Source: Actinomycetes bacterium
Lineage (GTDB): Bacteria; Actinomycetota; Actinomycetes; Actinomycetales; Microbacteriaceae
Direction of reading: 5' to 3'
NCBI GenBank assembly: GCA_023436775.1
Contig: JAEZHW010000078.1
Span: forward strand, 1-37,461
Length of the DNA stretch: 37,461 nucleotides
Position numbers and translations under genes: made by a program. The notes beneath the pieces were generated by a model. The model was not told where the DNA came from, ran no database searches, and worked only from the letters and a program-made list of their open reading frames with translations. Shown one piece after another: positions 14,269-22,897 of the stretch (its first letter is position 1; each line of letters begins with the position of its first letter).

Positions 14269-16974
14269 TTAGCGCACCTTCTCCACCATCTCGATGGTCT
14301 CGATCTCGTCACCGATCTGCAGATCGTTGAACTTGCCCAGGCCGATACCACACTCGAAGTCGGTACGAACCTCGGTGACGTCGTCCTTGAAGCGGCGCAG
14401 CGACTCGATGGCGAGGCCATCGGCCAGCACCACGCCGTCGCGGATGATCCGTGCCTTGGCGTTGCGCGTGATGGTGCCCGAGCGGACGATGCAACCGGCA
14501 ATGTTGCCGAACTTCGAGGAGCGGAACACCTCGCGGATCTCGGCCACACCCGACTGCTTCTCTTCGTACTCCGGCTTGAGCAGACCCTTGAGCGACTGCT
14601 CGATCTCCTCGAGTGCCGAGTAGATGACCGAGTAGAAGCGCACGTCGACGCCTTCGCGGGCGGCGCGGTCGCGGGCCTTCTGGTCCGGACGCACGTTGAA
14701 GCCCACGATGATGGCGTTGTCGATGCTCGCGAGGTTGATGTCGCTTTCGGTGATCGCACCCACACCACGGTGGATGATGCGCAGCTGCACCGAGTCGTCG
14801 ACCTCGATCTTGAGCAGCGACTCTTCCAGCGCCTCAACGGCACCGGCGACATCACCCTTGATGATGAGGTTGAGCGACTCGACCTTGCCGTCTTCGAGGG
14901 CCTTGGTGAAGTCCTCGAGGCTGATGCGCTTGCGGGCCTTGGCCAGCTGAGCGTTGCGCTCAACAGCCTCACGCTTCTCGGCGATCTGGCGGGCGGTGCG
15001 GTCGTCCTCGGTCACGATGAAGGTATCACCGGCACCCGGAACGGAGCTCAGACCCAGCACCTGGACCGGACGCGACGGGGCTGCCGCCTCGACCGGGTCA
15101 CCGTGCTCGTCGAACATCGCACGCACGCGACCGTAGGCCGTGCCCACCACCATGGCGTCACCGACGCGCAAGGTACCGGACTGGATCAGCACCGTCGCCA
15201 CCGAACCACGACCCTTGTCGAGCTTGGCTTCGATGGCGGTACCGCGGGCGTCCTTGTTCGGGTTCGCGCGCAAATCCAGGCCTGCATCTGCGGTCAGCAA
15301 CACTGCATCGAGCAGGTCCTTGATACCGATGCCGGTCAGTGCGGACACGTCCACGAACATGGTGTCGCCACCGTACTCTTCAGCGACGAGGTTGTACTCG
15401 GTCAGCTGCTGACGCACCTTCGCCGGGTTCGCGCCTTCCTTATCGACCTTGTTGACCGCAACCACGATCGGCACGTTCGCGGCCTGGGCGTGGTTGAGGG
15501 CCTCAATGGTCTGCGGCATGATGCCGTCGTCGGCGGCGACCACGAGGATCGCGAGGTCGGTGACCTGAGCACCGCGGGCACGCATGGCGGTGAAGGCCTC
15601 GTGACCCGGAGTGTCAATGAAGGTGATGGCGCGATCGACGCCCTCGTGCTCCACGTGCACCTGGTAGGCACCGATGTGCTGGGTAATACCGCCGGCCTCG
15701 CCCTGCTGGACGTTGGCGTTGCGGATTGCGTCGAGCAGTCGGGTCTTACCGTGGTCAACGTGACCCATCACGGTGACCACCGGCGGGCGGGCGATCAGCA
15801 CGCTGTCGTCCTCGTCCTCCAGCTCACCCTCGAGGTCGATGTCGAAGCCTTCGAGCAGTTCCTTGTCCTCGTCCTCGGGGCTGACGATCTGGACCTTGAA
15901 GCCCAACTCCTCACCCAGGATCTGGAACGTGGTGTCGTCCAGCGACTCAGTCGCCGTCGCCATTTCACCGAGGTGGAACAGCACGGTCACCAGGTTCGCC
16001 GGGCTCGCACCGATCTTCTCGGCGAAGTCAGCCAGCGAGGCGCCACGACGCATACGAATAACGGTGTCGCCATTGCCGCGGGGCACGCTCACGCCGCCGA
16101 GCGACGGCGCCTCCCGCATTTCAAATTCTGCGCGCTTCGTCCGCTTCGACTTCCGAGCCTTGCTCTTGCCGCCGCCCTTACCGAAGGCACCAGCCGTGCC
16201 GCCGCGACCGCGACCGCCCGGACCCGGACGACCACCAGCCGGTGCGCCGCCACCCGGACCGCCACCGAAACCACCGGGGCGCGGGCCACCGCCACCCGGA
16301 CGACCGCCAGCGCCAGCACCCGGACGCGGGCCGGCACCAGCACCCGGACGCGGCGGGCCCGGACGCGGGCCACCAGCCGGAGCACCCGGACGCGGTCCGC
16401 CAGGACGAGCGCCCATGCCCTGCGCGGGAGCGTAGGGGTTGTTGCCCGGACGAGGACGTCCCATACCCTGCGAAGGGGCGTAGGGGTTGTTGCCCGGACG
16501 GGGTCCGCCCGGACGAGCGGCCGGCGGACGCGGAATGGCGACCGGGCCAGGCTTGGGAGCTGCAGCGCCAGGCTTCGGCGCGCCAGGGGCAGCCGGAGCA
16601 GCCGCGGCCGGCTTCTCAGCAGCAGGCTTCACGGCAGGCTTCGCAGCGGGCTTCGCAGCTGCGGGCGCGGACGGCGCCGCGGCAGCGGCTGGAGCAGCGG
16701 GCGCAGCCGGAGCAGCGGGCGCAGCAGCCGCAGGAGCGGTCGGCTTCTCAGCGGCCGGCTTCGCGGCAGGCTTCTTGGCGGGCTCTTCGGCGCCACCACG
16801 GGTGTGACCATCGCTCTCCAGCGCGGCACGCAACTTGCGCGCGACCGGCGGTTCGATGGTCGACGACGGACTCTTTACAAACTCACCGAGCTGTTCAAGC
16901 TTGGCGAGGGCCACCTTGCTGTCGACGCCAAATTCCTTGGCAATCTCGTGCACACGGGGCTTTACTACTGCCAC
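14269..16974 (-). CDS. infB: Translation initiation factor IF-2
   Basis: This 901-aa GTPase places initiator tRNA on the 30S subunit. The N-terminal IF2N domain (~1-55) has KPRVHEIAKEFGVDSK. A ~220-aa Ala/Pro/Lys then Gly/Pro/Arg low-complexity linker includes a duplicated GMGRPRPGNNPYAP unit. After a second IF2N-like domain (~300-370), the G domain begins near residue 395 with VMGHVDHGKT, DTPGHEAF and NKVDK. Domains II-IV complete the protein. The GTG at 16974 has AGGAG 5 nt upstream, but that site can pair with an upstream CTCCTG (see the leader hairpin). ylxR is absent upstream. Confidence 0.97.
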   Translation of the reverse strand: MAVVKPRVHEIAKEFGVDSKVALAKLEQLGEFVKSPSSTIEPPVARKLRAALESDGHTRGGAEEPAKKPAAKPAAEKPTAPAAAAPAAPAAPAAPAAAAAPSAPAAAKPAAKPAVKPAAEKPAAAAPAAPGAPKPGAAAPKPGPVAIPRPPAARPGGPRPGNNPYAPSQGMGRPRPGNNPYAPAQGMGARPGGPRPGAPAGGPRPGPPRPGAGAGPRPGAGAGGRPGGGGPRPGGFGGGPGGGAPAGGRPGPGGRGRGGTAGAFGKGGGKSKARKSKRTKRAEFEMREAPSLGGVSVPRGNGDTVIRMRRGASLADFAEKIGASPANLVTVLFHLGEMATATESLDDTTFQILGEELGFKVQIVSPEDEDKELLEGFDIDLEGELEDEDDSVLIARPPVVTVMGHVDHGKTRLLDAIRNANVQQGEAGGITQHIGAYQVHVEHEGVDRAITFIDTPGHEAFTAMRARGAQVTDLAILVVAADDGIMPQTIEALNHAQAANVPIVVAVNKVDKEGANPAKVRQQLTEYNLVAEEYGGDTMFVDVSALTGIGIKDLLDAVLLTADAGLDLRANPNKDARGTAIEAKLDKGRGSVATVLIQSGTLRVGDAMVVGTAYGRVRAMFDEHGDPVEAAAPSRPVQVLGLSSVPGAGDTFIVTEDDRTARQIAEKREAVERNAQLAKARKRISLEDFTKALEDGKVESLNLIIKGDVAGAVEALEESLLKIEVDDSVQLRIIHRGVGAITESDINLASIDNAIIVGFNVRPDQKARDRAAREGVDVRFYSVIYSALEEIEQSLKGLLKPEYEEKQSGVAEIREVFRSSKFGNIAGCIVRSGTITRNAKARIIRDGVVLADGLAIESLRRFKDDVTEVRTDFECGIGLGKFNDLQIGDEIETIEMVEKVR

Positions 16975-16979
16975 AACTA

Positions 16980-17018
16980 CTCCTGTCTTGGGCTCACCCC
17001 AGGCAGGAGCAAGCCAAG
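16980..17018 (-). promoter_or_regulatory. infB leader: RBS-sequestering hairpin with alternative fold
   Basis: In the mRNA, CTCCTG (17009-17004) pairs perfectly with CAGGAG (16985-16980), which contains the infB Shine-Dalgarno sequence, and an inner TGGG/CCCA extends the stem. A second fold pairs CTTGG and GCTC (17018-17014, 17010-17007) with GAGC and CCAAG (16995-16987) and leaves CAGGAG free. The two folds are mutually exclusive. The complementarity is seen in the sequence; regulation of infB translation is inference. Confidence 0.5.
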
Positions 17019-17120
17019 TTAATGACGGACGGAACTCATTTCGAGCCGCTCATTACTTGTCCATGGGCCTAATCAGTCCTTCACTGTTGTCCGCGCCCGG
17101 CGGGCGCGACCCAAGCGTTC

Positions 17121-17126
17121 ATCTTA
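17121..17126 (-). promoter_or_regulatory. Candidate -10 box for infB
   Basis: TAAGAT on the minus strand lies about 147 nt before the infB start, within the unusually long nusA-infB spacer. No good -35 is visible. It could drive an infB-rbfA transcript separate from nusA. Confidence 0.35.
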
Positions 17127-17325
17127 CCCTGCCAAACACGATGCCGGGTGTGTGCATCGCGGGGCGGGTCGTCGCACTCCCCCACAGCCGCCCCACGCAG
17201 GCCGATCCGGGGCTCTATGCGGCCCCGAACCGGTAGCCCTGGCGGGGTGAACGTCGCGTCCATCACGGAGTCGGGCTAGAGTCAGACGTCCCGCACGCAC
17301 CGCGATGTACCTGTGTGCGCGAGCC

Positions 17326-17362
17326 GGCGGGGCGGGAAGCAATGCTTCCCAAGCACCCCGCC
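17326..17362 (-). terminator. Strong hairpin just after nusA
   Basis: The outer stem is GGCGGGG/CCCCGCC. Within it lies a perfect inner stem GGGAAGC/GCTTCCC with a 3-nt loop, offset by a 5-nt bulge (TGCTT) on one side and a single base on the other. It begins 17 nt after the nusA stop. There is no U-tract, so it may be a partial terminator, an attenuator or an RNA-processing or stability element. Confidence 0.5.
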
Positions 17363-17379
17363 GCGCAAAAATCGACGGG

Positions 17380-18369
17380 TTACTCCTCCATCACCGAGTC
17401 GGGCTGGATGTCGATTTTTGCGCCCGTCAGCTTGGCGGCGAGGCGGGCGTTCTGGCCTTCCTTGCCGATGGCCAGGGACAGCTGGAAGTCCGGCACCAGG
17501 GCGCGGACCGCCTTGCTCGCAGCGTTCAGGACGAAAGCACTCGACACCTTGGCGGGGCTCAGCGCGTTAGCCACGAAGGTGGCCAGGTCGTCCGACCAGT
17601 CGACAATGTCGATCTTCTCGTCATTCAGCTCGGTGGTCACAGCGCGCACGCGCGCACCCATCTCACCGATGGCCGCACCCTTGGCATTGATGCCGGGCTC
17701 GGTGGCACGCACGGCGATCTTGGTGCGGTGACCAGCCTCGCGAGCGAGAGCGACAATCTCCACGGCACCCGAGGCAATCTCGGGCACCTCGAGGGCGAAC
17801 AGTCGCCGAACCAGGCCCGGGTGCGACCGCGACACCTTGATGGTCGGGCCCTTCAGGCCGCGCGACACCTCGGTCACGTAGACGCGGATGCGCTTGCCGT
17901 GCGAGTAGTCCTCGCCCGGCACCTGCTCCTCGGGCGGCAGAATCGCCTCGATGGTGCCGAGGTCAATGTGCACCATCTTGGGGTTCGCGGCCTGCTGGAT
18001 CGTACCGGCGACGATGTCGCCTTCACGGCCCTTGAACTCACCCAGCAGCGAGTCGTCAGCGAGGCTACGCAGACGCTGGCTAATGACCTGCTTGGCCGCG
18101 TATGCGGCAATGCGGCCGAAGTCTGCCGGGCTTTCCTGCGCTTCGCCGATCACGTTGCCGTCTTCGTCGCGCTCAGGCACCGAAATGATGATGCCGCCGG
18201 ACTTCCGGTCCAAGGACACGCGGACGCCGTCAGCAGCCTCGCGAGTATCGCGGTTGCTGTGCTTGAGGTAGGCCGTAAGAATGGCCTGTTCCACAATCGC
18301 GACGAGCTCTTCAAACGGAACTTCACGTTCCTTTTCAATGGCCCGCAGCATGCTGAGGTCGATCTCCAC
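17380..18369 (-). CDS. nusA: Transcription termination/antitermination factor NusA
   Basis: This 329-aa RNA polymerase-binding protein acts in pausing, termination and antitermination. Seen: the N-terminal domain (~1-105), the S1 domain (~110-180, GDIVAGTIQ), then two KH domains with SRSHPGLVRRLFALEVPEI, GINAKGAAIGEMGARV and LAIGKEGQNARLAAKLTGAKIDI. The length is normal for actinobacteria, which lack C-terminal acidic repeats. The GTG start has AGGAGG about 8 nt upstream. rimP, normally just upstream, is missing between proS and nusA. Confidence 0.96.
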   Translation of the reverse strand: MEIDLSMLRAIEKEREVPFEELVAIVEQAILTAYLKHSNRDTREAADGVRVSLDRKSGGIIISVPERDEDGNVIGEAQESPADFGRIAAYAAKQVISQRLRSLADDSLLGEFKGREGDIVAGTIQQAANPKMVHIDLGTIEAILPPEEQVPGEDYSHGKRIRVYVTEVSRGLKGPTIKVSRSHPGLVRRLFALEVPEIASGAVEIVALAREAGHRTKIAVRATEPGINAKGAAIGEMGARVRAVTTELNDEKIDIVDWSDDLATFVANALSPAKVSSAFVLNAASKAVRALVPDFQLSLAIGKEGQNARLAAKLTGAKIDIQPDSVMEE

Positions 18370-18435
18370 CTGACGGCCTCCTATTCAACTATGTGGGGGC
18401 GCGCAGAATCGCGCTCCCAATGAACCAACACCCAA

Positions 18436-18453
18436 CCCTAGCCCACGCTAGGG
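18436..18453 (-). terminator. Terminator-like hairpin after proS
   Basis: CCCTAGC-GTGG-GCTAGGG on the minus strand (7-bp perfect stem) is followed by TTGGGTGTTGGTT. A second hairpin, GCCTGA/TCAGGC (18461-18476), overlaps the proS stop codon. A third, imperfect one (about 18398-18420) lies just before the nusA RBS. Together they probably separate proS from nusA. Confidence 0.5.
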
Positions 18454-18470
18454 AAGCATTGCCTGACTTT

Positions 18471-20234
18471 TCAGGCGAATCCAAGTTCGCGGCCCACGTC
18501 CGCGGCAGCAACGGTTCGGCGTTCGCCACTGCGGCGATCCCACACCTCAACCCGGCCCTCGGCGGCCTCGCGACCGGCGATCACGATCTTGGGCACACCG
18601 ATCAGTTCGGCGTCCGCGAACTTCACACCGGGCGACTCGCGCTTGCGGTCGTCCAGCAGCACATCGAGGCCGGTCGCCTCCAGGTCGCCAGCGATCTGCT
18701 CGGCCAGCGCGGCTGCCTCTTCACCCTTGCCAGCGACGATCACGTGTACGTCGAAGGGAGCCAGCGCCTGCGGCCAGATCAAGCCACGGTCGTCCCGGTT
18801 CGCCTCGGCGATCGCAGCGAGCACGCGGGTCACGCCGATGCCATACGAGCCCATGGTCACCGTCGCCAGCTTGCCGTCCTCGCCCTGCACCTGCAGGCCA
18901 AGCGCTTCGGCATACTTGCGGCCGAGCTGGAACACGTGGCCAATCTCCATGCCGCGGGCGGTTTCGAGCGGGCCGGAACCGTCCGGAGCCGGGTCGCCGT
19001 CGCGCACTTCAGCGGCCTCAAGCGTGCCGTCGGGCACGATGTCGCGACCGATCACGACGCCGGTATAGTGCTTGCCCGCCTGGTTGCCGCCGGTCACCCA
19101 CACGGTGCCGTCAACCACGCGCGGGTCCACCAAGAAGCGGATACCAGTGGCCGATTCGGCGCCCAGCACCGCCCCCGCCTCGGAGTAGGCACCGAGGTAG
19201 CCGCGCACCAGCATCGGGTACTTGGCGAAGTCCTTGTCGGTGGCCGGTTCCACATCAGCACCGCCGAAGGCGACCTCAAGGCGCTTCTCGTCGATCTCTC
19301 GATCGCCTGGGATGCCGATGGCCACGATTTCGCGCTCTCCCCCGACCGGGGTGACTGCGACCACCACGGTCTTCAGCGTGTCGGCAGCCGACCAGCCACC
19401 GTCGCGAGGCGCGACCTGGTTCAACACCGCAACCAGCGACTCGATCGTGGCGGCATCCGGGGTGTCCACGAGGGTCGCGGCCGGCTTGCCGTCGATCGGC
19501 TGCGGCTCGGGGGCGAGCGTGGTGACCGCCTCGACATTGGCCGCGTAGCCACCCGGCGAGCGCACGAAGGTGTCTTCACCGATCGGGGTCGGGTGCAGGA
19601 ACTCCTCGCTGCGCGAGCCACCCATGGCACCGGCGTCCGCCTTGACGATCACGTAGTCCAGGCCGAGGCGCTGGAAGATGCGCTCATAGGCATCACGCTG
19701 TGCCCTGTAGCTCTCGGCGAGGCCCGCATCGGTCAGGTCAAAGGAGTAAGCATCCTTCATGCTGAATTCGCGACCACGCAGCAGGCCAGCGCGCGGACGC
19801 GCCTCGTCACGGTACTTGTCCTGGATCTGGTACAGCGTCACCGGCAGGTCGCGGTAGCTGGAGTACAGGTCCTTCACCAGCAGGGTGAAAACTTCTTCGT
19901 GGGTGGGCGCGAGCAAGTAGTCGGCGTCCTTGCGGTCCTTCAGGCGGAAGATACCGTCGCCGTACTCGGTCCAGCGGTTCGTGGCCTCGTAGGGTTCACG
20001 CGGGAGCAACGCCGGGAACAGCACCTCCTGGGCGCCGGCGGCATGCATCTCTTCACGAATGACGCGTTCGAGGCGGGCACGCACCTTCAGACCCAGCGGC
20101 AGCCAGGCGAAGATGCCCGGTGCTTGGCGCCGAATGTATCCGGCGCGAACCAGCAGCTTGTGGCTGGCAACTTCAGCGTCACCCGGGTCTTCACGGAGGG
20201 TGCGCAGGAACAGCTGGGAATAACGAGTAGGCAC
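18471..20234 (-). CDS. proS: Prolyl-tRNA synthetase, bacterial type
   Basis: This 587-aa class II synthetase charges tRNA-Pro. Seen: LFLRTLREDP at the N-terminus, motif 1 region (AGYIRRQAPGIFAWLPLG), motif 2 (YRDEARPRAGLLRGREFSMKD), the ~180-aa editing insertion domain (~215-400), motif 3 (GMEIGHVFQLG and GSYGIGVTRVLAA) and the anticodon-binding domain (~480-587). The GTG at 20234 (VPTRYS) is preferred to an ATG 24 nt upstream because TAGGAT ends 7 nt before it and the family start is conserved there. It is probably leaderless. Confidence 0.96.
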   Translation of the reverse strand: MPTRYSQLFLRTLREDPGDAEVASHKLLVRAGYIRRQAPGIFAWLPLGLKVRARLERVIREEMHAAGAQEVLFPALLPREPYEATNRWTEYGDGIFRLKDRKDADYLLAPTHEEVFTLLVKDLYSSYRDLPVTLYQIQDKYRDEARPRAGLLRGREFSMKDAYSFDLTDAGLAESYRAQRDAYERIFQRLGLDYVIVKADAGAMGGSRSEEFLHPTPIGEDTFVRSPGGYAANVEAVTTLAPEPQPIDGKPAATLVDTPDAATIESLVAVLNQVAPRDGGWSAADTLKTVVVAVTPVGGEREIVAIGIPGDREIDEKRLEVAFGGADVEPATDKDFAKYPMLVRGYLGAYSEAGAVLGAESATGIRFLVDPRVVDGTVWVTGGNQAGKHYTGVVIGRDIVPDGTLEAAEVRDGDPAPDGSGPLETARGMEIGHVFQLGRKYAEALGLQVQGEDGKLATVTMGSYGIGVTRVLAAIAEANRDDRGLIWPQALAPFDVHVIVAGKGEEAAALAEQIAGDLEATGLDVLLDDRKRESPGVKFADAELIGVPKIVIAGREAAEGRVEVWDRRSGERRTVAAADVGRELGFA

Positions 20235-20241
20235 GACTCTT

Positions 20242-20247
20242 ATCCTA
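20242..20247 (-). promoter_or_regulatory. -10 box of proS, leaderless start
   Basis: TAGGAT on the minus strand ends 7 nt before the GTG start of proS; no Shine-Dalgarno sequence is present. Confidence 0.55.
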
Positions 20248-20269
20248 TCGCCGGGCACACTGGACAGTT

Positions 20270-20297
20270 CCTGGCTCCGGGAATCCGGATCGTCAGG
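20270..20297 (-). terminator. Compound hairpin after choice-of-anchor G gene
   Basis: CCTG/CAGG encloses CCGG-ATTC-CCGG immediately after the stop codon of the leftward surface-protein gene. It is short and has no U-tract. It may end the SipW operon and overlaps the proS promoter region. Confidence 0.35.
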
Positions 20298-22109
20298 CTA
20301 CTGGTAGACCTTCACACTTGACGAGGCGAAATAGAGGTCCGCCACAAGCGCACCCCCGACACCGTCCAGCACACCGACGCGCAGCGCCGAAACCGAATAG
20401 GACCGCGCTTCGTCCAGGTCTGGTGCGCGGGCCGTCGCCGGAGCATTGACTTGGAAGTTCAACTGAATGGGAACCAAGGCCGCCACAAGTTCCAGCACTG
20501 GTTCGAGTGCCGTCACCAACGAAGTCACCAAACCGATCAGCGAGGAGACGGTCGCCGAAATCAGCGAAGTGGCTGGAACGGTCAGCACCGTGTTGACGAT
20601 CGGACCCAACACGTCTGGCACCAGGCCGGAAATTGCTGCACCGAGGAGAGTATCCAGGCTCCCCGTCAGCGTGTTCAGGATGGCGCCGACCAGTGGAATG
20701 TTGTTCAGCAGCGTCGCATCCGCATGAAACACCGGGGCCGAATACCCGCTTCGTCCGACGAGCGAGCCGAGCGTCGTGTCGGCATCAATGTCAATGCCGA
20801 TTACCTCGGTCGTCGTGCCCAGGACCGTGGCGTCGATAGAGGCGTCTGCGGTGATCAGAACACGTGAATCGAACAGTGCCTGCAACAGTGCGTCATCAAT
20901 CTCATCCACAATTTGCAGCAGGATCGTTTCGACCCGTTCCAGGACTGCATTCAGCACTTCATCCGACAGCACATACGTGTTCGGCGCCCGACCGTTGAGT
21001 CCATTCGAGTCTTCATGAATCGCGCCGAGCAAGGCTGCCAGATCGACGCGGATCTCTCCTGCGCCAAGATCAACGGTGACGCCGTCAACACTTCGGCGCT
21101 GGTCGAGCAGCGCGGTCACGGTGTCCAGGTTCAGGCTGATATTGACGACAATGCCATCGATCTTCGCTTTGACACTGAGCAGCATCCCCAGGTCAACCAA
21201 GTTGACAATGTCCTCGATCGCACTGAGCAGCACACCATTCAGAGCAGCGGCAATGGCCGCTTGCGTGTCATTCAGCAGCGACGTCAATCCGCTTCCCAAC
21301 TGCGTGAGTAGCCCCTGCCCGTCACTGCGGAATCCAGCGACCAAGGGACTTGCCAGCACCAAGTCAAGCCCTGCGACCAAGTAGCGCCGCTCTACGGAGT
21401 CCATACCGCCGCTCCACAGGGCTTGGCAGCCATCGAGCTTGGCGTCGCTCGCCACGGCACCGATCTCAAGGTCAAGATCCGTCACCAGTCCTGCGAGTAC
21501 ACCACCCAGGGCCGGCAAGTCACCCAGACGGAGCGTCCCGGTCCGCGGCGGATTCGGGCTACTTGCGGCATCGAGATTGACGGCGCCGTTGTCCGTGATC
21601 AGCCCGGAAGCGCCATGCTGGCGTGCCGCCTGATTCGGCGGGACACCGGGCCCGGGCAGGGTTCCAGCGCGCGCGTACTCGGAGTAGACCCCAGTGCCGA
21701 ACTCCAGGTCGAGTGGCAGACCCAGGTTCAACAGGTCAATGCCCAGCAGATCAGCGTCCAGGTTGTTTCGATACGCAGCCGTGTCGGCGGGCACCGGCGA
21801 CACGCTGCCCGGCGTCGGCACGGATGTGCCGGTGCTGTTGCTCACCTCGACCCCTTGCAAGGCCACAATCGTGTCGAGGTCAATGCCCAGCAGTGTGCCG
21901 ACCAGGAAGCGACCCCAGCCTCGGCCCCGGTTGGATTCCGGAACGGTGCAATCCAGGGTGCCGAGCGTCAGAGCGCGTACCCATTCTCGCTCCTGCCAGG
22001 CCGCCTCGGTGTGGCTGACCGAGCCGACCCCGGTGAGGGAGCTCACCACCAGTGCGGCCGCGCCGAGCATGGTGGTCGTGCGCAGTACGCGATTCGTGGT
22101 GCGATTCAT
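20298..22109 (-). CDS. Choice-of-anchor G family surface protein, SipW-type signal
   Basis: This 603-aa secreted protein belongs to the choice-of-anchor G family by its pattern: RFLVGTLLGIDLD near the N-terminus, LDLEFGTGVYSEYARA, ASGLITDNGAV, then long Leu/Val/Ala/Asp-rich helices. The signal peptide (~8-36) is followed by AAWQEREWVRA (~36-46), matching the W-x-E-x-E motif of SipW-dependent substrates and the motif of the first gene of this operon. There is no C-terminal TM or LPXTG. The ATG overlaps the stop of the preceding gene (ATGA). It is the last gene of the four-gene operon. It is probably a surface or matrix component processed by the neighbouring peptidase. Confidence 0.85.
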   Translation of the reverse strand: MNRTTNRVLRTTTMLGAAALVVSSLTGVGSVSHTEAAWQEREWVRALTLGTLDCTVPESNRGRGWGRFLVGTLLGIDLDTIVALQGVEVSNSTGTSVPTPGSVSPVPADTAAYRNNLDADLLGIDLLNLGLPLDLEFGTGVYSEYARAGTLPGPGVPPNQAARQHGASGLITDNGAVNLDAASSPNPPRTGTLRLGDLPALGGVLAGLVTDLDLEIGAVASDAKLDGCQALWSGGMDSVERRYLVAGLDLVLASPLVAGFRSDGQGLLTQLGSGLTSLLNDTQAAIAAALNGVLLSAIEDIVNLVDLGMLLSVKAKIDGIVVNISLNLDTVTALLDQRRSVDGVTVDLGAGEIRVDLAALLGAIHEDSNGLNGRAPNTYVLSDEVLNAVLERVETILLQIVDEIDDALLQALFDSRVLITADASIDATVLGTTTEVIGIDIDADTTLGSLVGRSGYSAPVFHADATLLNNIPLVGAILNTLTGSLDTLLGAAISGLVPDVLGPIVNTVLTVPATSLISATVSSLIGLVTSLVTALEPVLELVAALVPIQLNFQVNAPATARAPDLDEARSYSVSALRVGVLDGVGGALVADLYFASSSVKVYQ

Positions 22110-22897
22110 GAGGATGCTCCTGACCGCGGATCGCTGCCGGTCGCGTCGACCAGCCATTCCGCCATCGCTTCATTCCCCACAACCAGTTCGGTGTCGCGTC
22201 GTCGCCGCCACCACGCAGCCAGCAGCAACGTGACCAGCCCCAGGCCCGTTACCGCGCCGCCCAGCAGGGCGGTATGAGACAGATCTGCGCCGGTGACTGA
22301 CAAGTCCTCCGGCAGCGTGTCCAGCGCCCGAGCGTGCAGGCCCACGCTGAGGGTGCTCGACGTGCCCGATAGCCCGGGCTCGTTGTCAATGGTTTCGCTG
22401 GAACCGAGTTCCACGATGAAGTAACGGTCCGAGGCGACGGTCAGCATCGGCAGCTCGAATCGACTGCCATCAAAGTTGGTCGCCACATCGACCACTGGTG
22501 ACCACGGAATCACCTGCTGCAGGCCGGTGGCGCAACTGGGCGCCGCGACGGTGCCACCGAACGGTTCCGCGCAACTGATCAGCGCCACGTGCAGGCCGCC
22601 ATCGGCGGTTGCCAGGTCGCCGGTGGCGGTGACCTCGACCGAGAAGTGGGCCGCCGATGCCTGCGTCAGTGCAGCACGGAAGTGCCAGTACACGCGGTCG
22701 CCGTACTCGTAGTCTTCGATCTCGAGCGGTGACGAGTCATCCGACCAATACAGTTCGAGCCGCCCCTGCGTGTCTGGAATAAGGGCCCAGTCCGCCATCG
22801 CCGCGGATCCCACGACTGCCCCACCTGCCAACAGCAACGTCACCCCGAGCGCCGTCAAGGCGCGGGGGCCACGCTGGTTCGGTGCGGTACGGATCAT
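22106..22897 (-). CDS. Membrane-anchored companion of the SipW operon
   Basis: This 263-aa protein has an N-terminal signal or anchor helix (~13-34) ending in AMADWALIPD, an extracellular beta-rich domain (~40-205, with YWHFRAALTQAS, VALISCAEPFGG and SCATG; two cysteines may pair), a C-terminal helix (~212-230) and a cytoplasmic RRRRD tail. The ATG at 22897 overlaps the signal peptidase stop (ATGA) and the stop overlaps the next ATG, so three genes are translationally coupled. The Trp soon after the signal is reminiscent of the operon's other substrates. No named family recognised; an anchor or assembly partner is the likeliest role. Confidence 0.75.
   Translation of the reverse strand: MIRTAPNQRGPRALTALGVTLLLAGGAVVGSAAMADWALIPDTQGRLELYWSDDSSPLEIEDYEYGDRVYWHFRAALTQASAAHFSVEVTATGDLATADGGLHVALISCAEPFGGTVAAPSCATGLQQVIPWSPVVDVATNFDGSRFELPMLTVASDRYFIVELGSSETIDNEPGLSGTSSTLSVGLHARALDTLPEDLSVTGADLSHTALLGGAVTGLGLVTLLLAAWWRRRRDTELVVGNEAMAEWLVDATGSDPRSGASS

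Larger units (their letters stand above)
16975..17379. other. 405-bp nusA-infB spacer without a convincing gene
   Basis: Most bacteria carry ylxR (rnpM) here. I checked all three minus-strand frames. The open stretches (for example 17081-17266 and 17124-17342) show none of the YlxR signature (RTC-GCR, LLR-V, GRGA-HP). The spacer holds a strong hairpin after nusA, a possible -10 box and the infB leader structure. Confidence 0.6.

Noticed and set aside
14770..17022. 750-codon plus-strand open frame across infB
   Set aside because: It is the shadow of infB; its product is His/Arg/Thr low-complexity and the opposite strand encodes unmistakable IF-2.
17081..17342. Two short minus-strand frames (61 and 72 codons) where ylxR is expected
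   Set aside because: Neither shows RTC-GCR, LLR or GRGA-HP motifs in order. The HPASCL end of the longer frame resembles the YlxR HP-x-C segment by chance only.
18393..20321. 642-codon plus-strand open frame across proS
   Set aside because: It is antisense to proS, with no recognisable domain or RBS.
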